7,630 bases of DNA from Gammaproteobacteria bacterium (GCA_030426005.1 JAUHZM010000149.1:1-7630), one strand, 5' to 3'. Numbered from the stretch's first letter, positions 1 to 6,460 are shown. Numbers and translations are program-made. The notes: generated by a model from the sequence alone, not told the origin.

Positions 1-1169
1 GGCGTGATGATCAAAATACCTTTCGCCTCGCCAAGCGTTCAAGTCACGACGATGACTGGCGAGTCCTGTCTGAAACCGACAAGATCGGAGCATCAAAGTT
101 GGAGGTCGCTGAGGTAAATAGGGACACGAGCATCGTGTATCTCAAGGGCGTGCGGAATGATGATCAAGTTCGCACACTCTATGCAATGAGCACTAACACA
201 GGAGATTATTTACCGGTATTTGCACACCAAGAAGATCTGGCTTCTTGGGCAACTGATGCCAACAACGATATTGTGATTGCTGCCGTAGACCCGCTGGCTG
301 GTCGGTACCTGTACTCTAAATTGAAACCCCAATCACCCTATATTGACATACACCGAAAGCTTGTCCAGACGTTCGCTGGGAAGCATGTCTCTATCGTGAG
401 TAGTGATGATGCACAACAAAATGTGATTGTACGAACTCTCAGCGATATCGACCCCGGCACCTATTATCTATTCAACAATCAGAGCAACGAGGCACGGTTT
501 ATTGGCGCTAACCGACCCTGGTTATCACCAGAGGACTTGATTAAGGGACATAGTTTAAAGATTCCCACAGAAGAGACTAGCCTCAGCATCTATTTGAATA
601 AACCCAGAGCAAACATGCCTTCACGTGGCGTGGTCGTATACATCACTCCAAACCCGGCACTGTTTCAACCCCAAATTCAAGCGCTGGTTCAACAAGGCTT
701 TACGGTATTGCAGCCCGACACCTCGGATTCAAATATCACCGAAAGTTTGCTTGCTGCGGGGCAGTGGGCAATCGACGCAAAATTAAGTGCCGCTGATCAA
801 ATCTGTGTTGTCGGTGTCGGCATCTACGTTGAAAAGGTGATTGCAGCAGCGCTCGCAAAACCAGCGACATATAGTTGTATGATTGGGATTTCCGGCCTCA
901 CTGCGTTGGAACCGCGTAGAGAAGCCATCAAAGCCATGAAAATGCACGAGCAAACTAGCTCACCTACTTGGCTATTTATCGAAGGCTCAGACCAGGCAAC
1001 CGCGACATTCAAATCAATAACAAAGTCTGTGGCAGGCACCAGTGTCGAACTTAGGCTCGAAGAGGTTATCGGTGATCTGCACGACAAACTGGATCGAAAA
1101 GCGCAAGCAGCTGCCTACTCGGAAGTATTACGGTTTTTAGAGTCTGAGTTCTCCAACCACACTGACTAA
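1..1169 (+). CDS. S9 (prolyl oligopeptidase-like) family protein, 3' part, nucleophile Ser lost; probable pseudo-peptidase
   Basis: The reading frame is open from the left edge (first full codon at base 3), so the start lies outside the window; a TTG at 99 is only an internal codon. About 388 residues are visible. The first ~140 resemble the end of the beta-propeller of S9 peptidases, followed by the linker DPGTYYLF...RPWLSPEDL and then an alpha/beta-hydrolase domain. The active-site strand reads ICVVGVGIYVE (801-833) and aligns without gaps to the family pattern ICxxGxSYGGY. The nucleophile Ser is Gly (codon GGC, 819-821) and the following glycines are also changed. Asp (990-992, in EGSD) and His (1080-1082, in GDLH) of the triad appear retained. 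The usual RDGL motif before the hydrolase domain is degraded (about PTEETSL). I infer a full-length but catalytically dead S9 paralogue, perhaps a binding or scaffold protein. Family assignment is fairly sure; loss of activity rests on my alignment from memory. The stop lies 11 bp from the stop of the convergent neighbour. Confidence 0.8.
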   Translation, partial: RDDQNTFRLAKRSSHDDDWRVLSETDKIGASKLEVAEVNRDTSIVYLKGVRNDDQVRTLYAMSTNTGDYLPVFAHQEDLASWATDANNDIVIAAVDPLAGRYLYSKLKPQSPYIDIHRKLVQTFAGKHVSIVSSDDAQQNVIVRTLSDIDPGTYYLFNNQSNEARFIGANRPWLSPEDLIKGHSLKIPTEETSLSIYLNKPRANMPSRGVVVYITPNPALFQPQIQALVQQGFTVLQPDTSDSNITESLLAAGQWAIDAKLSAADQICVVGVGIYVEKVIAAALAKPATYSCMIGISGLTALEPRREAIKAMKMHEQTSSPTWLFIEGSDQATATFKSITKSVAGTSVELRLEEVIGDLHDKLDRKAQAAAYSEVLRFLESEFSNHTD

Positions 1170-1180
1170 TCGCCTGCTTC

Positions 1181-1870
1181 TTAACTCAAACTCTGGTGTT
1201 CAATTGCAGACTGAGTCTGACACCCAACTATCGCTGGCGCATTATGAATCAGCGCATCGTCCTCCAGGGCAGCGACCATAAACAAGGCGAAATCGATGCG
1301 CCTGGTCAGGTTGCTTCGCAGGATTGGGTCACCAACATGCTCGCTCCAGACCGGTAAACCCTGACTCGCACCTTCCTCTAAATCGCTGCCACGAACAACC
1401 GTCCAGCACGTGTTGCTGGCGAATATTCGGTTGCAGGCTTCGACTTGATCGTCAAGCTCTACTAACCGCAACCAACGTGCAACTGTGCCGAACAGCGCGA
1501 CCATGGCTTTGAGCTTCCACGAATACACATCTTTGCCATCTCTAGAAATATGCCAGCCGCAAGAGAAAATTAGTCGTGCATTGGGTTCAGCAAAATCCAT
1601 CACCGCTTGCGCGGTACCGGAGGCATATTGTTGAATTCCCCACGGCACCAACACAGTGAGTACACCATCACAGCCCGAAACTGCTTCTTGAATTATCGCG
1701 CGGTCATTGGTTTTGCCCGGCACGATAGAAATGCGATCTTGGTACGCAGCTAGCTTTTCTACGCTAGATTCACGACATACGCCAACCACCTCATAGCCGC
1801 GAGCAAGCGCGTGTTGGATCATGTATTGACCCAGCTTGCCCGACGCGCCCACGATGCAGACCTTCCTCAT
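1181..1870 (-). CDS. Atypical SDR / NmrA-like NAD(P)-binding protein
   Basis: The protein has 229 residues, begins with a Rossmann strand, and carries a GxxGxxG dinucleotide-binding loop (IVGASGKLG, residues 6-14). This is the hallmark of the NAD(P)H-binding, NmrA-like and atypical SDR group. The second strand (YEVVGVCRESS) and the later CDGVLTVLVPWG segment match the fold's following strands. No classical SDR YxxxK catalytic pair is obvious, so it could be a reductase or a redox-sensing regulator; the substrate is unknown. There is no signal peptide, so it is cytoplasmic, unlike its neighbours. The ATG start overlaps the TGA stop of the upstream lipoprotein gene (ATGA), and a GAGG ribosome site lies 7 nt before it, inside the lipoprotein gene. 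This implies translational coupling. The length is normal for single-domain members of this group. Confidence 0.85.
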   Translation of the reverse strand: MRKVCIVGASGKLGQYMIQHALARGYEVVGVCRESSVEKLAAYQDRISIVPGKTNDRAIIQEAVSGCDGVLTVLVPWGIQQYASGTAQAVMDFAEPNARLIFSCGWHISRDGKDVYSWKLKAMVALFGTVARWLRLVELDDQVEACNRIFASNTCWTVVRGSDLEEGASQGLPVWSEHVGDPILRSNLTRRIDFALFMVAALEDDALIHNAPAIVGCQTQSAIEHQSLS

Positions 1871-2742
1871 TTTGCTACCTCGCGCTTAAGCGGTAATGCT
1901 GGTTCACACCCTGCGGCTGGTTGATTTTCTGGGCGCGGACGACAATACAGCGAAACCGGTTCCCTCGGGTTGGCTTTGTAGTTGCGATACGCCTGCGTCA
2001 GGTCGATTTTACTCGCATGGTCCGACGGAGTTCCAAAAAAGACTTGATGCTTAAGTATGACGTCGTTTAAAACCTCGACAGTGCAACCTTCTAAAGGTGG
2101 ATTGGGCTCCATGTCCGCCTGGTGAACAATGCGCAGCGGGGTAAACAAGTAACCATAATTGCTCAGCACGCCATGCTTCTGCTCTCTGGTTAGCTGCGCA
2201 GCACCTTTTCCTAAACCATAATGGCCGCTACCACGATATTTAAATGACGGACATCGAATATTAATCGGGATAGTATTAATTCCGTAATCAGCACACGAGG
2301 CCACACCATCAAAACGATTCCCGTAGTCGGCTTTGATGTCCGCCAGCTCGATGGGATCCAGCAAAGTGTAGTCGAAAAAAATGGGCACCATCTCGCCATC
2401 TTCAGTCAGAGAGAAATGATCTTGTGACAGCACACCTAGGGTGATTGGCTTGCCGGGTTCGAAAGTATTGGGTAGCGGCGGTGACGCGACGTAGTATTTA
2501 CTGATGAAAAACCGGTCGTCACCATCGTCCTGCCAGCCATAGGGCACCGACTTTAAAGTCTCTCGGGTCCACGCCATTTCCGTATCGATTTGGGTGTTGT
2601 TGCAGGATAATAGCTGCACCGGTTGTGGCAGCGATTGATACTTCGCTGGCGCCGAGCCGGTAAAGACCAGCGTTGCAGAATCTCGTTTAGCGGCACAGCC
2701 AGCCAAGAAAAGCCCCAAAAGAACCGTTATGATTCGCGTCAT
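1867..2742 (-). CDS. Predicted outer-membrane lipoprotein of unknown function, cysteine-containing
   Basis: The protein has 291 residues from the ATG at 2742. I prefer this start over the in-frame ATG at 2760 because it has a GGAGG site 4 nt upstream and places a compact lipoprotein signal at the very N-terminus. That signal is MTRIITVLLGLFLAGC, with lipobox LAGC and lipidated Cys16. Ala at +2 rather than Asp suggests sorting to the outer membrane. The mature part has six further cysteines (47, 150, 164, 220, 267, 279), enough for three disulfides in the periplasm or at the surface, and is rich in Tyr, Pro and Asp. I recognise no domain. The gene lies 82 bp after the subtilase gene on the same strand and its stop overlaps the start of the NAD(P)-binding protein gene. 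Lipoprotein status is well supported; function is unknown. Confidence 0.85.
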   Translation of the reverse strand: MTRIITVLLGLFLAGCAAKRDSATLVFTGSAPAKYQSLPQPVQLLSCNNTQIDTEMAWTRETLKSVPYGWQDDGDDRFFISKYYVASPPLPNTFEPGKPITLGVLSQDHFSLTEDGEMVPIFFDYTLLDPIELADIKADYGNRFDGVASCADYGINTIPINIRCPSFKYRGSGHYGLGKGAAQLTREQKHGVLSNYGYLFTPLRIVHQADMEPNPPLEGCTVEVLNDVILKHQVFFGTPSDHASKIDLTQAYRNYKANPREPVSLYCRPRPENQPAAGCEPALPLKREVAK

Positions 2743-2824
2743 ACTCCCTCCAATTTCCATGTATCCAGGCCATTGGTAGCTCGAAGCCGCCCCAAGCCTT
2801 AACGTTGGCGAACGCCGAATCGAA

Positions 2825-4465
2825 CTACTTAGCTTCTACGTAGTCTACCTTGAATTCAAACCCAGCCCCACTATTCTCGCGATTACTCACAAACCAGAGC
2901 AAAGCGGGATGTCCACCTTGGACCAGCAGTGGCGGCGGTAGCTCCTGCCCGCTTAGTTTCAAAAGCAGATTCCGTTGTTCCGTGGTCTGACCAGCAAACA
3001 GGTGAATAATGTCTTTATGCAACTCTGTATCAAGCCGAGTAAACGTGATTTGTGCATTTTTGCCTTTGGGCGGCACGACCAGCCATTCACAGTTGCTCAG
3101 ATGCGCATAATCCGCATCGCCACTACCATCAACGTACAGCCCTTCCGCCTCGATCTGCTCGCGACCGTCGCAATAGCGTTTAGAAAGTTGAATCAAGTTG
3201 AACGCATACCGCAGACCAAAGCGAAAATCTTTACGGCCTTTAGCGTGCAACTTGATTTGAATATCTTGGCTGGCAAATTCTAAATGATGCGGCAGTTCGC
3301 CGGCGGGTCCTTGCCATAGAGGCTCACCACCCATTGAGGAGATTGTAACCTGTACGGAAAAGTTCTTACCTTCAAAAAACGGTTTGAGCACAACACCGGA
3401 ATACACTCCATCCGGTTTAATTTGCCAATCAAGCTGCGCTCTTCGCTCCTTACCTTTGCTGAACAGCAACACGCCTTCTGGGTTGTTAAACGTGTGATTG
3501 AGCGGCAATCCAGATTTAACGCAATTAACTGCTGCAGGAATATTCAGTGCACCGGCACCAAACTGGCCAGGAAAAAGTGGATTCAGCTTGTCGACAGCGT
3601 ACGATGTCATACTTAAGCATGACTCTATCTCAAGCTTAGTTATTGAAGGGCGAGCCAACTTCATCAGTGCTACTGCAGCCGAGACACGGGCGGTGGCGAT
3701 CGAGGTACCTCGGTCTCTGCGAACGCCATCGTTACTGGCCACGTCCGCCGACGCCACCTCTGACCCCATAGCGGTCAGGTCCGCTTCCTCGCCTAAGTTT
3801 CCGTCAATCGATTTACCACTTTCATCAACACCAGTCACCGCAAATACTTGGCTGTGTGCAGCGGGGTAAATCGGTTCGTCTTGATAGTAATTCCCCATGG
3901 CAGCTACGACAAAACTATCGCTGCTCGCTATGCGTGCCAGAGCCTGCTTGGACTGCGCATCAACCAAACCGCCGCTCCAACTCAAATTCACAACATCTGC
4001 GCCACTTTTCAGCGCATAGTCCAACCCCAAATAGCCGTCTTGAACGGTAGTACGGTTTGAGGCATCGGATACTGCTTTGACGAACATCAATTTGATAGGA
4101 TAGTCATCTCGCTCACCCAGTTGATCTCGGAGCGTCTGGGCAATGATGCCTGCGATAAAAGTGCCGTGATGTAGCTCTGGTTGCCGTTCAGTTGCAGGCA
4201 ACACATCTCCATCCATATCTGATACATCCCAACCTACGATGTCGTCCGCCGCTCCGTTATTATCTTCATCAACCTCATTATTAGGGATTTCAGTTAGGTT
4301 ACGCCAGACCATGCCCCGAAATAGTTTGTGGTCTGGGTTAAACCCATCATCTACGATCGCGATGACGACCTCAGCGTCGACATGCTGTGCTGAGGCAGCC
4401 TGTGTACAAAACGGGGCTAGAGCGGCTGCCACACCCAGCACAGCCACCCAGAGAACAACGTTCAT
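2825..4465 (-). CDS. Secreted subtilisin-like serine protease (S8) with C-terminal CUB-like domain
   Basis: The protein has 546 residues from the ATG at 4465; an in-frame TTG at 4471 would add two. A Sec signal peptide covers about residues 1-26 (likely cut after ASA). The S8 catalytic core follows at once with every key residue present: Asp39 (IAIVDDG), His100 (HHGTFIAG), oxyanion Asn192 (AAMGN) and Ser255 (RGTSIATA). The DEDNNGAADDIVGWDV stretch is a typical acidic subtilase insertion, possibly metal-binding. From about residue 430 to the end there is a CUB-like domain: paired cysteines 432 and 459, a VDGSGDADY segment, the CEWLVVPP strand, and a GFEFKVDY ending. CUB domains usually bind proteins or glycans. 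There is no room for an I9 inhibitor propeptide between the signal and Asp39. No clear Shine-Dalgarno site precedes the start, and the collagen-like gene stops 30 bp upstream, so re-initiation is plausible. I infer an extracellular or periplasmic protease. Confidence 0.92.
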   Translation of the reverse strand: MNVVLWVAVLGVAAALAPFCTQAASAQHVDAEVVIAIVDDGFNPDHKLFRGMVWRNLTEIPNNEVDEDNNGAADDIVGWDVSDMDGDVLPATERQPELHHGTFIAGIIAQTLRDQLGERDDYPIKLMFVKAVSDASNRTTVQDGYLGLDYALKSGADVVNLSWSGGLVDAQSKQALARIASSDSFVVAAMGNYYQDEPIYPAAHSQVFAVTGVDESGKSIDGNLGEEADLTAMGSEVASADVASNDGVRRDRGTSIATARVSAAVALMKLARPSITKLEIESCLSMTSYAVDKLNPLFPGQFGAGALNIPAAVNCVKSGLPLNHTFNNPEGVLLFSKGKERRAQLDWQIKPDGVYSGVVLKPFFEGKNFSVQVTISSMGGEPLWQGPAGELPHHLEFASQDIQIKLHAKGRKDFRFGLRYAFNLIQLSKRYCDGREQIEAEGLYVDGSGDADYAHLSNCEWLVVPPKGKNAQITFTRLDTELHKDIIHLFAGQTTEQRNLLLKLSGQELPPPLLVQGGHPALLWFVSNRENSGAGFEFKVDYVEAK

Positions 4466-4495
4466 TTGCAATTAGGTTGACTACTTGAAAGCAAT

Positions 4496-5785
4496 TTATT
4501 GGACTGGTAACACTAATTGCAATGTTTCGGCACCACCTCTATCACCCTCTTCAATCAGCATTAAACCAGGTCCATGCCCAACACCGATCGGGGACCGACC
4601 GCGCAGATCAGGCAGAGCAAAGGTGGTGCGCCCATCGCCGCCATACATGGTTCCAAGGATGGAAAATAACGCCGAGTTTGAAGCAATAGACAACAATTGC
4701 CCTTGGCAAAAAGCCCAGCCTCTAGGGGCGAAGTTACCGCCAAACATCACAATGTCACCGATGTACGGTTCCGCTCCTGAGCGAGAAGGGAAAATCCCCT
4801 GCGTTGCAATGATGTAGTTCAAACCAAGCCAGGGGTCGCGGATATTAACAGGCGAGGAAGTTCGCGCGGTCAAGCCTGAAGGATTAAACGCAATCACTTT
4901 TTGATCAGGCAGATTGGCGTCCGGGGTTGTAATTTGAATTCTGGAACCAGCTGAGTAGACAATGCCACTCAGGGTCTTCTCATTTGGTTTAGTTGCATCA
5001 GGAATCGTTTCAAAGATGGTCGTACCGTCTACGCTAACAATCGTACCGTCTGCACCATCAGTCCCAGCCGGACCTGGAATACCTTGTGGTCCAATTCCAC
5101 CAACGTCGCCTTTGTCACCCTGATCACCTTTTGGGCCTGTGTCACCAATATCGCCTTTATCGCCCTTGTCACCTTTTGGGCCAGTATCTCCGGTATCACC
5201 TTTGTCACCCTTGTCGCCTTTAAGGCCCGTGTCCCCAGTATCGCCTTTATCACCCTTGTCGCCTTTTGGGCCAGTGTCTCCAGTATCGCCTTTGTCACCC
5301 TTATCCCCTTTGAGACCGGCGTCCCCAGTATCGCCTTTATCACCTTTGTCGCCTTTTGGGCCAGTGTCGCCGGTATCACCTTTGTCACCCTTATCCCCTT
5401 TGAGACCGGTGTCCCCAGTATCGCCTTTATCACCTTTGTCGCCTTTTGGGCCAGTGTCTCCAGTATCGCCTTTGTCACCTTTAGGGCCGGCCACACCTTG
5501 GGCGCCGGTTGCACCAGAGGCGGCAACCAAATTCCAATACTCGGTAGCCGGCGGCATATTTGCCAAGCTGGACGTATGCGACTGAACCGCAATGTAACTG
5601 CTACCACCTTCCTCAACGACCTCGGCCTTCGAATAGCTGGTATCGACTTGCCAGCTCCCTCGCCAGGTGGATTCTTCACCCATCAGTGGAACAACCACGA
5701 CTTTATTGCCATATTGAGATTGTGCAGTGGCCGCTGCGCTTACCAAGCAAGCCAAACCAAGCAGCATAATTCGTAACTTATTCAT
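4496..5785 (-). CDS. Secreted collagen-like (Gly-X-Y) protein with C-terminal phage tail-collar (microcystin-dependent protein type) domain
   Basis: The protein has 429 residues from the ATG at 5785, chosen because AGGA lies 8 nt upstream and a clean signal peptide follows (residues 1-21, ending SAAATA). The in-frame start at 5833 would bury that signal. Domain order is: a small Trp/Tyr module at about 40-87 (WRGSW...GSSYIAV...YWNLVA), of the kind often seen before bacterial collagen repeats and perhaps carbohydrate-binding; an uninterrupted Gly-X-Y tract of 52 triplets at 91-246; a linker; then a tail-collar domain at about 338-407 (GDIVMFGGNFAPRGWAFC...YGGDGRTTFALPDLRGR). The collar family trimerises phage fibre tips and also occurs in secreted bacterial proteins. 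The protein ends just after GGAETLQL, without the HNH-rich tail usual in this family. I infer a trimeric exported fibre; its ligand is unknown. It is the first gene of the minus-strand series. Confidence 0.92.
   Translation of the reverse strand: MNKLRIMLLGLACLVSAAATAQSQYGNKVVVVPLMGEESTWRGSWQVDTSYSKAEVVEEGGSSYIAVQSHTSSLANMPPATEYWNLVAASGATGAQGVAGPKGDKGDTGDTGPKGDKGDKGDTGDTGLKGDKGDKGDTGDTGPKGDKGDKGDTGDAGLKGDKGDKGDTGDTGPKGDKGDKGDTGDTGLKGDKGDKGDTGDTGPKGDKGDKGDIGDTGPKGDQGDKGDVGGIGPQGIPGPAGTDGADGTIVSVDGTTIFETIPDATKPNEKTLSGIVYSAGSRIQITTPDANLPDQKVIAFNPSGLTARTSSPVNIRDPWLGLNYIIATQGIFPSRSGAEPYIGDIVMFGGNFAPRGWAFCQGQLLSIASNSALFSILGTMYGGDGRTTFALPDLRGRSPIGVGHGPGLMLIEEGDRGGAETLQLVLPVQ
5045..5515 (-). repeat. 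Collagen-like Gly-X-Y coding repeat, 45-bp units in a 90-bp higher-order period
   Basis: This tract encodes 52 Gly-X-Y triplets inside the collagen-like gene. The core at 5093-5452 is eight 15-residue units of the form G(P/L)K-GDK-GDK-GDT-GDT, 45 bp each. The first six units alternate Pro and Leu in the opening triplet, so the DNA period is 90 bp. For example, the bases at 5291-5319 recur identically at 5381-5409, and a diverged copy lies at 5201. The last unit is degenerate (GDQ, GDV, GGI), as is the incomplete unit on the N-terminal side. Synonymous differences are few between adjacent 90-bp copies, which points to recent duplication. Lys in position Y followed by Asp in the next X (KGD) occurs in nearly every unit and is known to stabilise collagen triple helices without hydroxyproline. 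Confidence 0.95.
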
Positions 5786-5801
5786 CAACCCTTTCCTTTT
5801 T

Positions 5802-5830
5802 AATCTAGTAAAAGCCTGTTGAAATGTTAA
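5802..5830 (-). promoter_or_regulatory. Candidate sigma70-type promoter for the collagen-like gene series
   Basis: Read on the minus strand, TTAACA (5825-5830, 5 of 6 matches to the -35 consensus) is followed after 17 bp by TAGATT (5802-5807, 4 of 6 matches to the -10). The region is AT-rich and upstream of the first gene of the minus-strand series. Against it, the predicted transcript would start only about 10 nt before the ATG at 5785 and would leave out most of the ribosome site. The real promoter may lie slightly further upstream. Confidence 0.25.
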
Positions 5831-5841
5831 CATAAATTAAC
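5826..5841. promoter_or_regulatory. TTAAC inverted repeat in the divergent intergenic region, possible operator
   Basis: GTTAA (5826-5830) and TTAAC (5837-5841) form a short perfect inverted repeat around a 6-bp centre. A third TTAAC lies at 5845-5849. The repeat overlaps the candidate -35 of the minus-strand series and sits 47 bp upstream of the plus-strand Tat-protein start, so a regulator bound here could affect both genes. Arms of 5 bp in AT-rich DNA can arise by chance, so this is only a candidate. Confidence 0.25.
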
Positions 5842-5887
5842 GGTTTAACTACCTCATGTGCCTCCCATACAGACAGAAAGCATTGCA

Positions 5888-6376
5888 ATGGAAACTTCAA
5901 GAAGACGCTCACTAAAAATCGCACTAATCGGTGGGGCAACACTGCCTATTTGGCACAGGCCGCTGATTAACGCCATTGTTCTACCCGCTCATGCGCAAAC
6001 CTCAACCACAGCGGTGAGCAATATAGTCGCTGCATCGCTGGACAGTGATAACCCCTTCTCACGTTTTGTATTGATAGTCGACGAAAATGATAACGTGCTG
6101 GCAAACTGTGGGGAGAGCGGTGGCACAGCGTCTGCTGATAACCTTCCCGCTGGAACCTACCGTATTTTTGCCGACAGCGACGGAGCGCAGTCTCACATTG
6201 TTGATGTTACTGCGGGCGAGTCATCGGTTCAGGTGACGGTTCCGACTAATACGGGTAATTGTGACTTTTTAGTTGCGACGGTCGAATTGCCAAGTGGCAC
6301 GATCACGCCTGCGAGCGGTGAACAAATTTCGAATAGTTGGGTCTGTAGCACCAATCAAGGCACCAACTGCCAGTGA
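5888..6376 (+). CDS. Small Tat-exported protein of unknown function with four cysteines
   Basis: The protein has 162 residues from the ATG at 5888, preceded by a weak purine site (AGAAAG, 7 nt upstream). An in-frame GTG at 5858 would add ten residues before the twin arginines but has no ribosome site. The N-terminus carries a Tat-type motif (SRRRSLK, residues 4-10), a hydrophobic stretch, then WHRPLINAIVLPAHA with a likely cut after AHA (residue 36). The mature part of about 126 residues looks all-beta: FVLIVDENDNVLANC and LPAGTYRIFAD resemble short Ig-like or transthyretin-like strands. It has cysteines at 74, 125, 153 and 161. Tat use suggests that it folds, or is oxidised or loaded with a cofactor, before export. 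No known family is recognised. It is divergently oriented to the collagen-like gene and convergent with a small exported protein gene. Confidence 0.85.
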   Translation: METSRRRSLKIALIGGATLPIWHRPLINAIVLPAHAQTSTTAVSNIVAASLDSDNPFSRFVLIVDENDNVLANCGESGGTASADNLPAGTYRIFADSDGAQSHIVDVTAGESSVQVTVPTNTGNCDFLVATVELPSGTITPASGEQISNSWVCSTNQGTNCQ

Positions 6377-6394
6377 CCTATAACATGAAACTTC

Positions 6395-6438
6395 ACACCT
6401 CTTTCTTGCTGAGTAAAGTCAAACTTGTAAAGAGGTGT
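6395..6438. terminator. Long hairpin between convergent genes, possible bidirectional terminator
   Basis: A perfect 10-bp stem, ACACCTCTTT (6395-6404) with AAAGAGGTGT (6429-6438), encloses a 24-nt loop that itself holds a small nested hairpin (AAGT 6416-6419 with ACTT 6423-6426). It lies between the stop of the Tat protein at 6376 and the stop of the convergent gene at 6461, where a shared terminator is expected. No long T-run follows on either strand, only a mixed T-rich stretch (6440-6458) on the plus side. Intrinsic termination is therefore plausible but not certain, and the structure may instead protect 3' ends. Confidence 0.45.
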
Positions 6439-6460
6439 TAGGTATTTCTTCGGTTTTCTC

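Noticed and set aside
824..1087. 87-residue minus-strand open frame inside the S9-like gene
   Set aside because: It is antisense to a clear S9 hydrolase domain and shows no recognisable domain, so it is treated as a shadow.
2761..2824. Terminator or promoter between the protease and lipoprotein genes
   Set aside because: There is only a tiny GGCG-AA-CGCC palindrome with too small a loop, and no T-run or convincing -10/-35 pair.
3498..4060. Plus-strand open frames inside the subtilase gene
   Set aside because: They lie opposite the catalytic core of a complete S8 protease and show no domain or ribosome site.
5093..5452. CRISPR-like array
   Set aside because: The repeats are contiguous 45-bp coding units without unique spacers and stay in frame with Gly-X-Y.
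5029..5776. Long open frames in other frames and on the opposite strand across the collagen tract, including a Ser-Pro-Leu repeat protein at 5139-5585 on the plus strand
   Set aside because: The repeat has no stops in several frames because of its codon composition. The minus-strand collagen frame has a signal peptide, ribosome site and known domains on both sides; the others have none.
4496..5785. Prophage or phage tail-fibre locus
   Set aside because: The collar domain is phage-related, but the protein has a Sec signal peptide and no other phage gene, integrase or attachment site is visible in the window.
5786..5833. Extended N-terminus for the collagen-like protein from 5833
   Set aside because: It would place 16 charged and polar residues before a perfect signal peptide and runs through the likely promoter; the ATG at 5785 has a good AGGA site.
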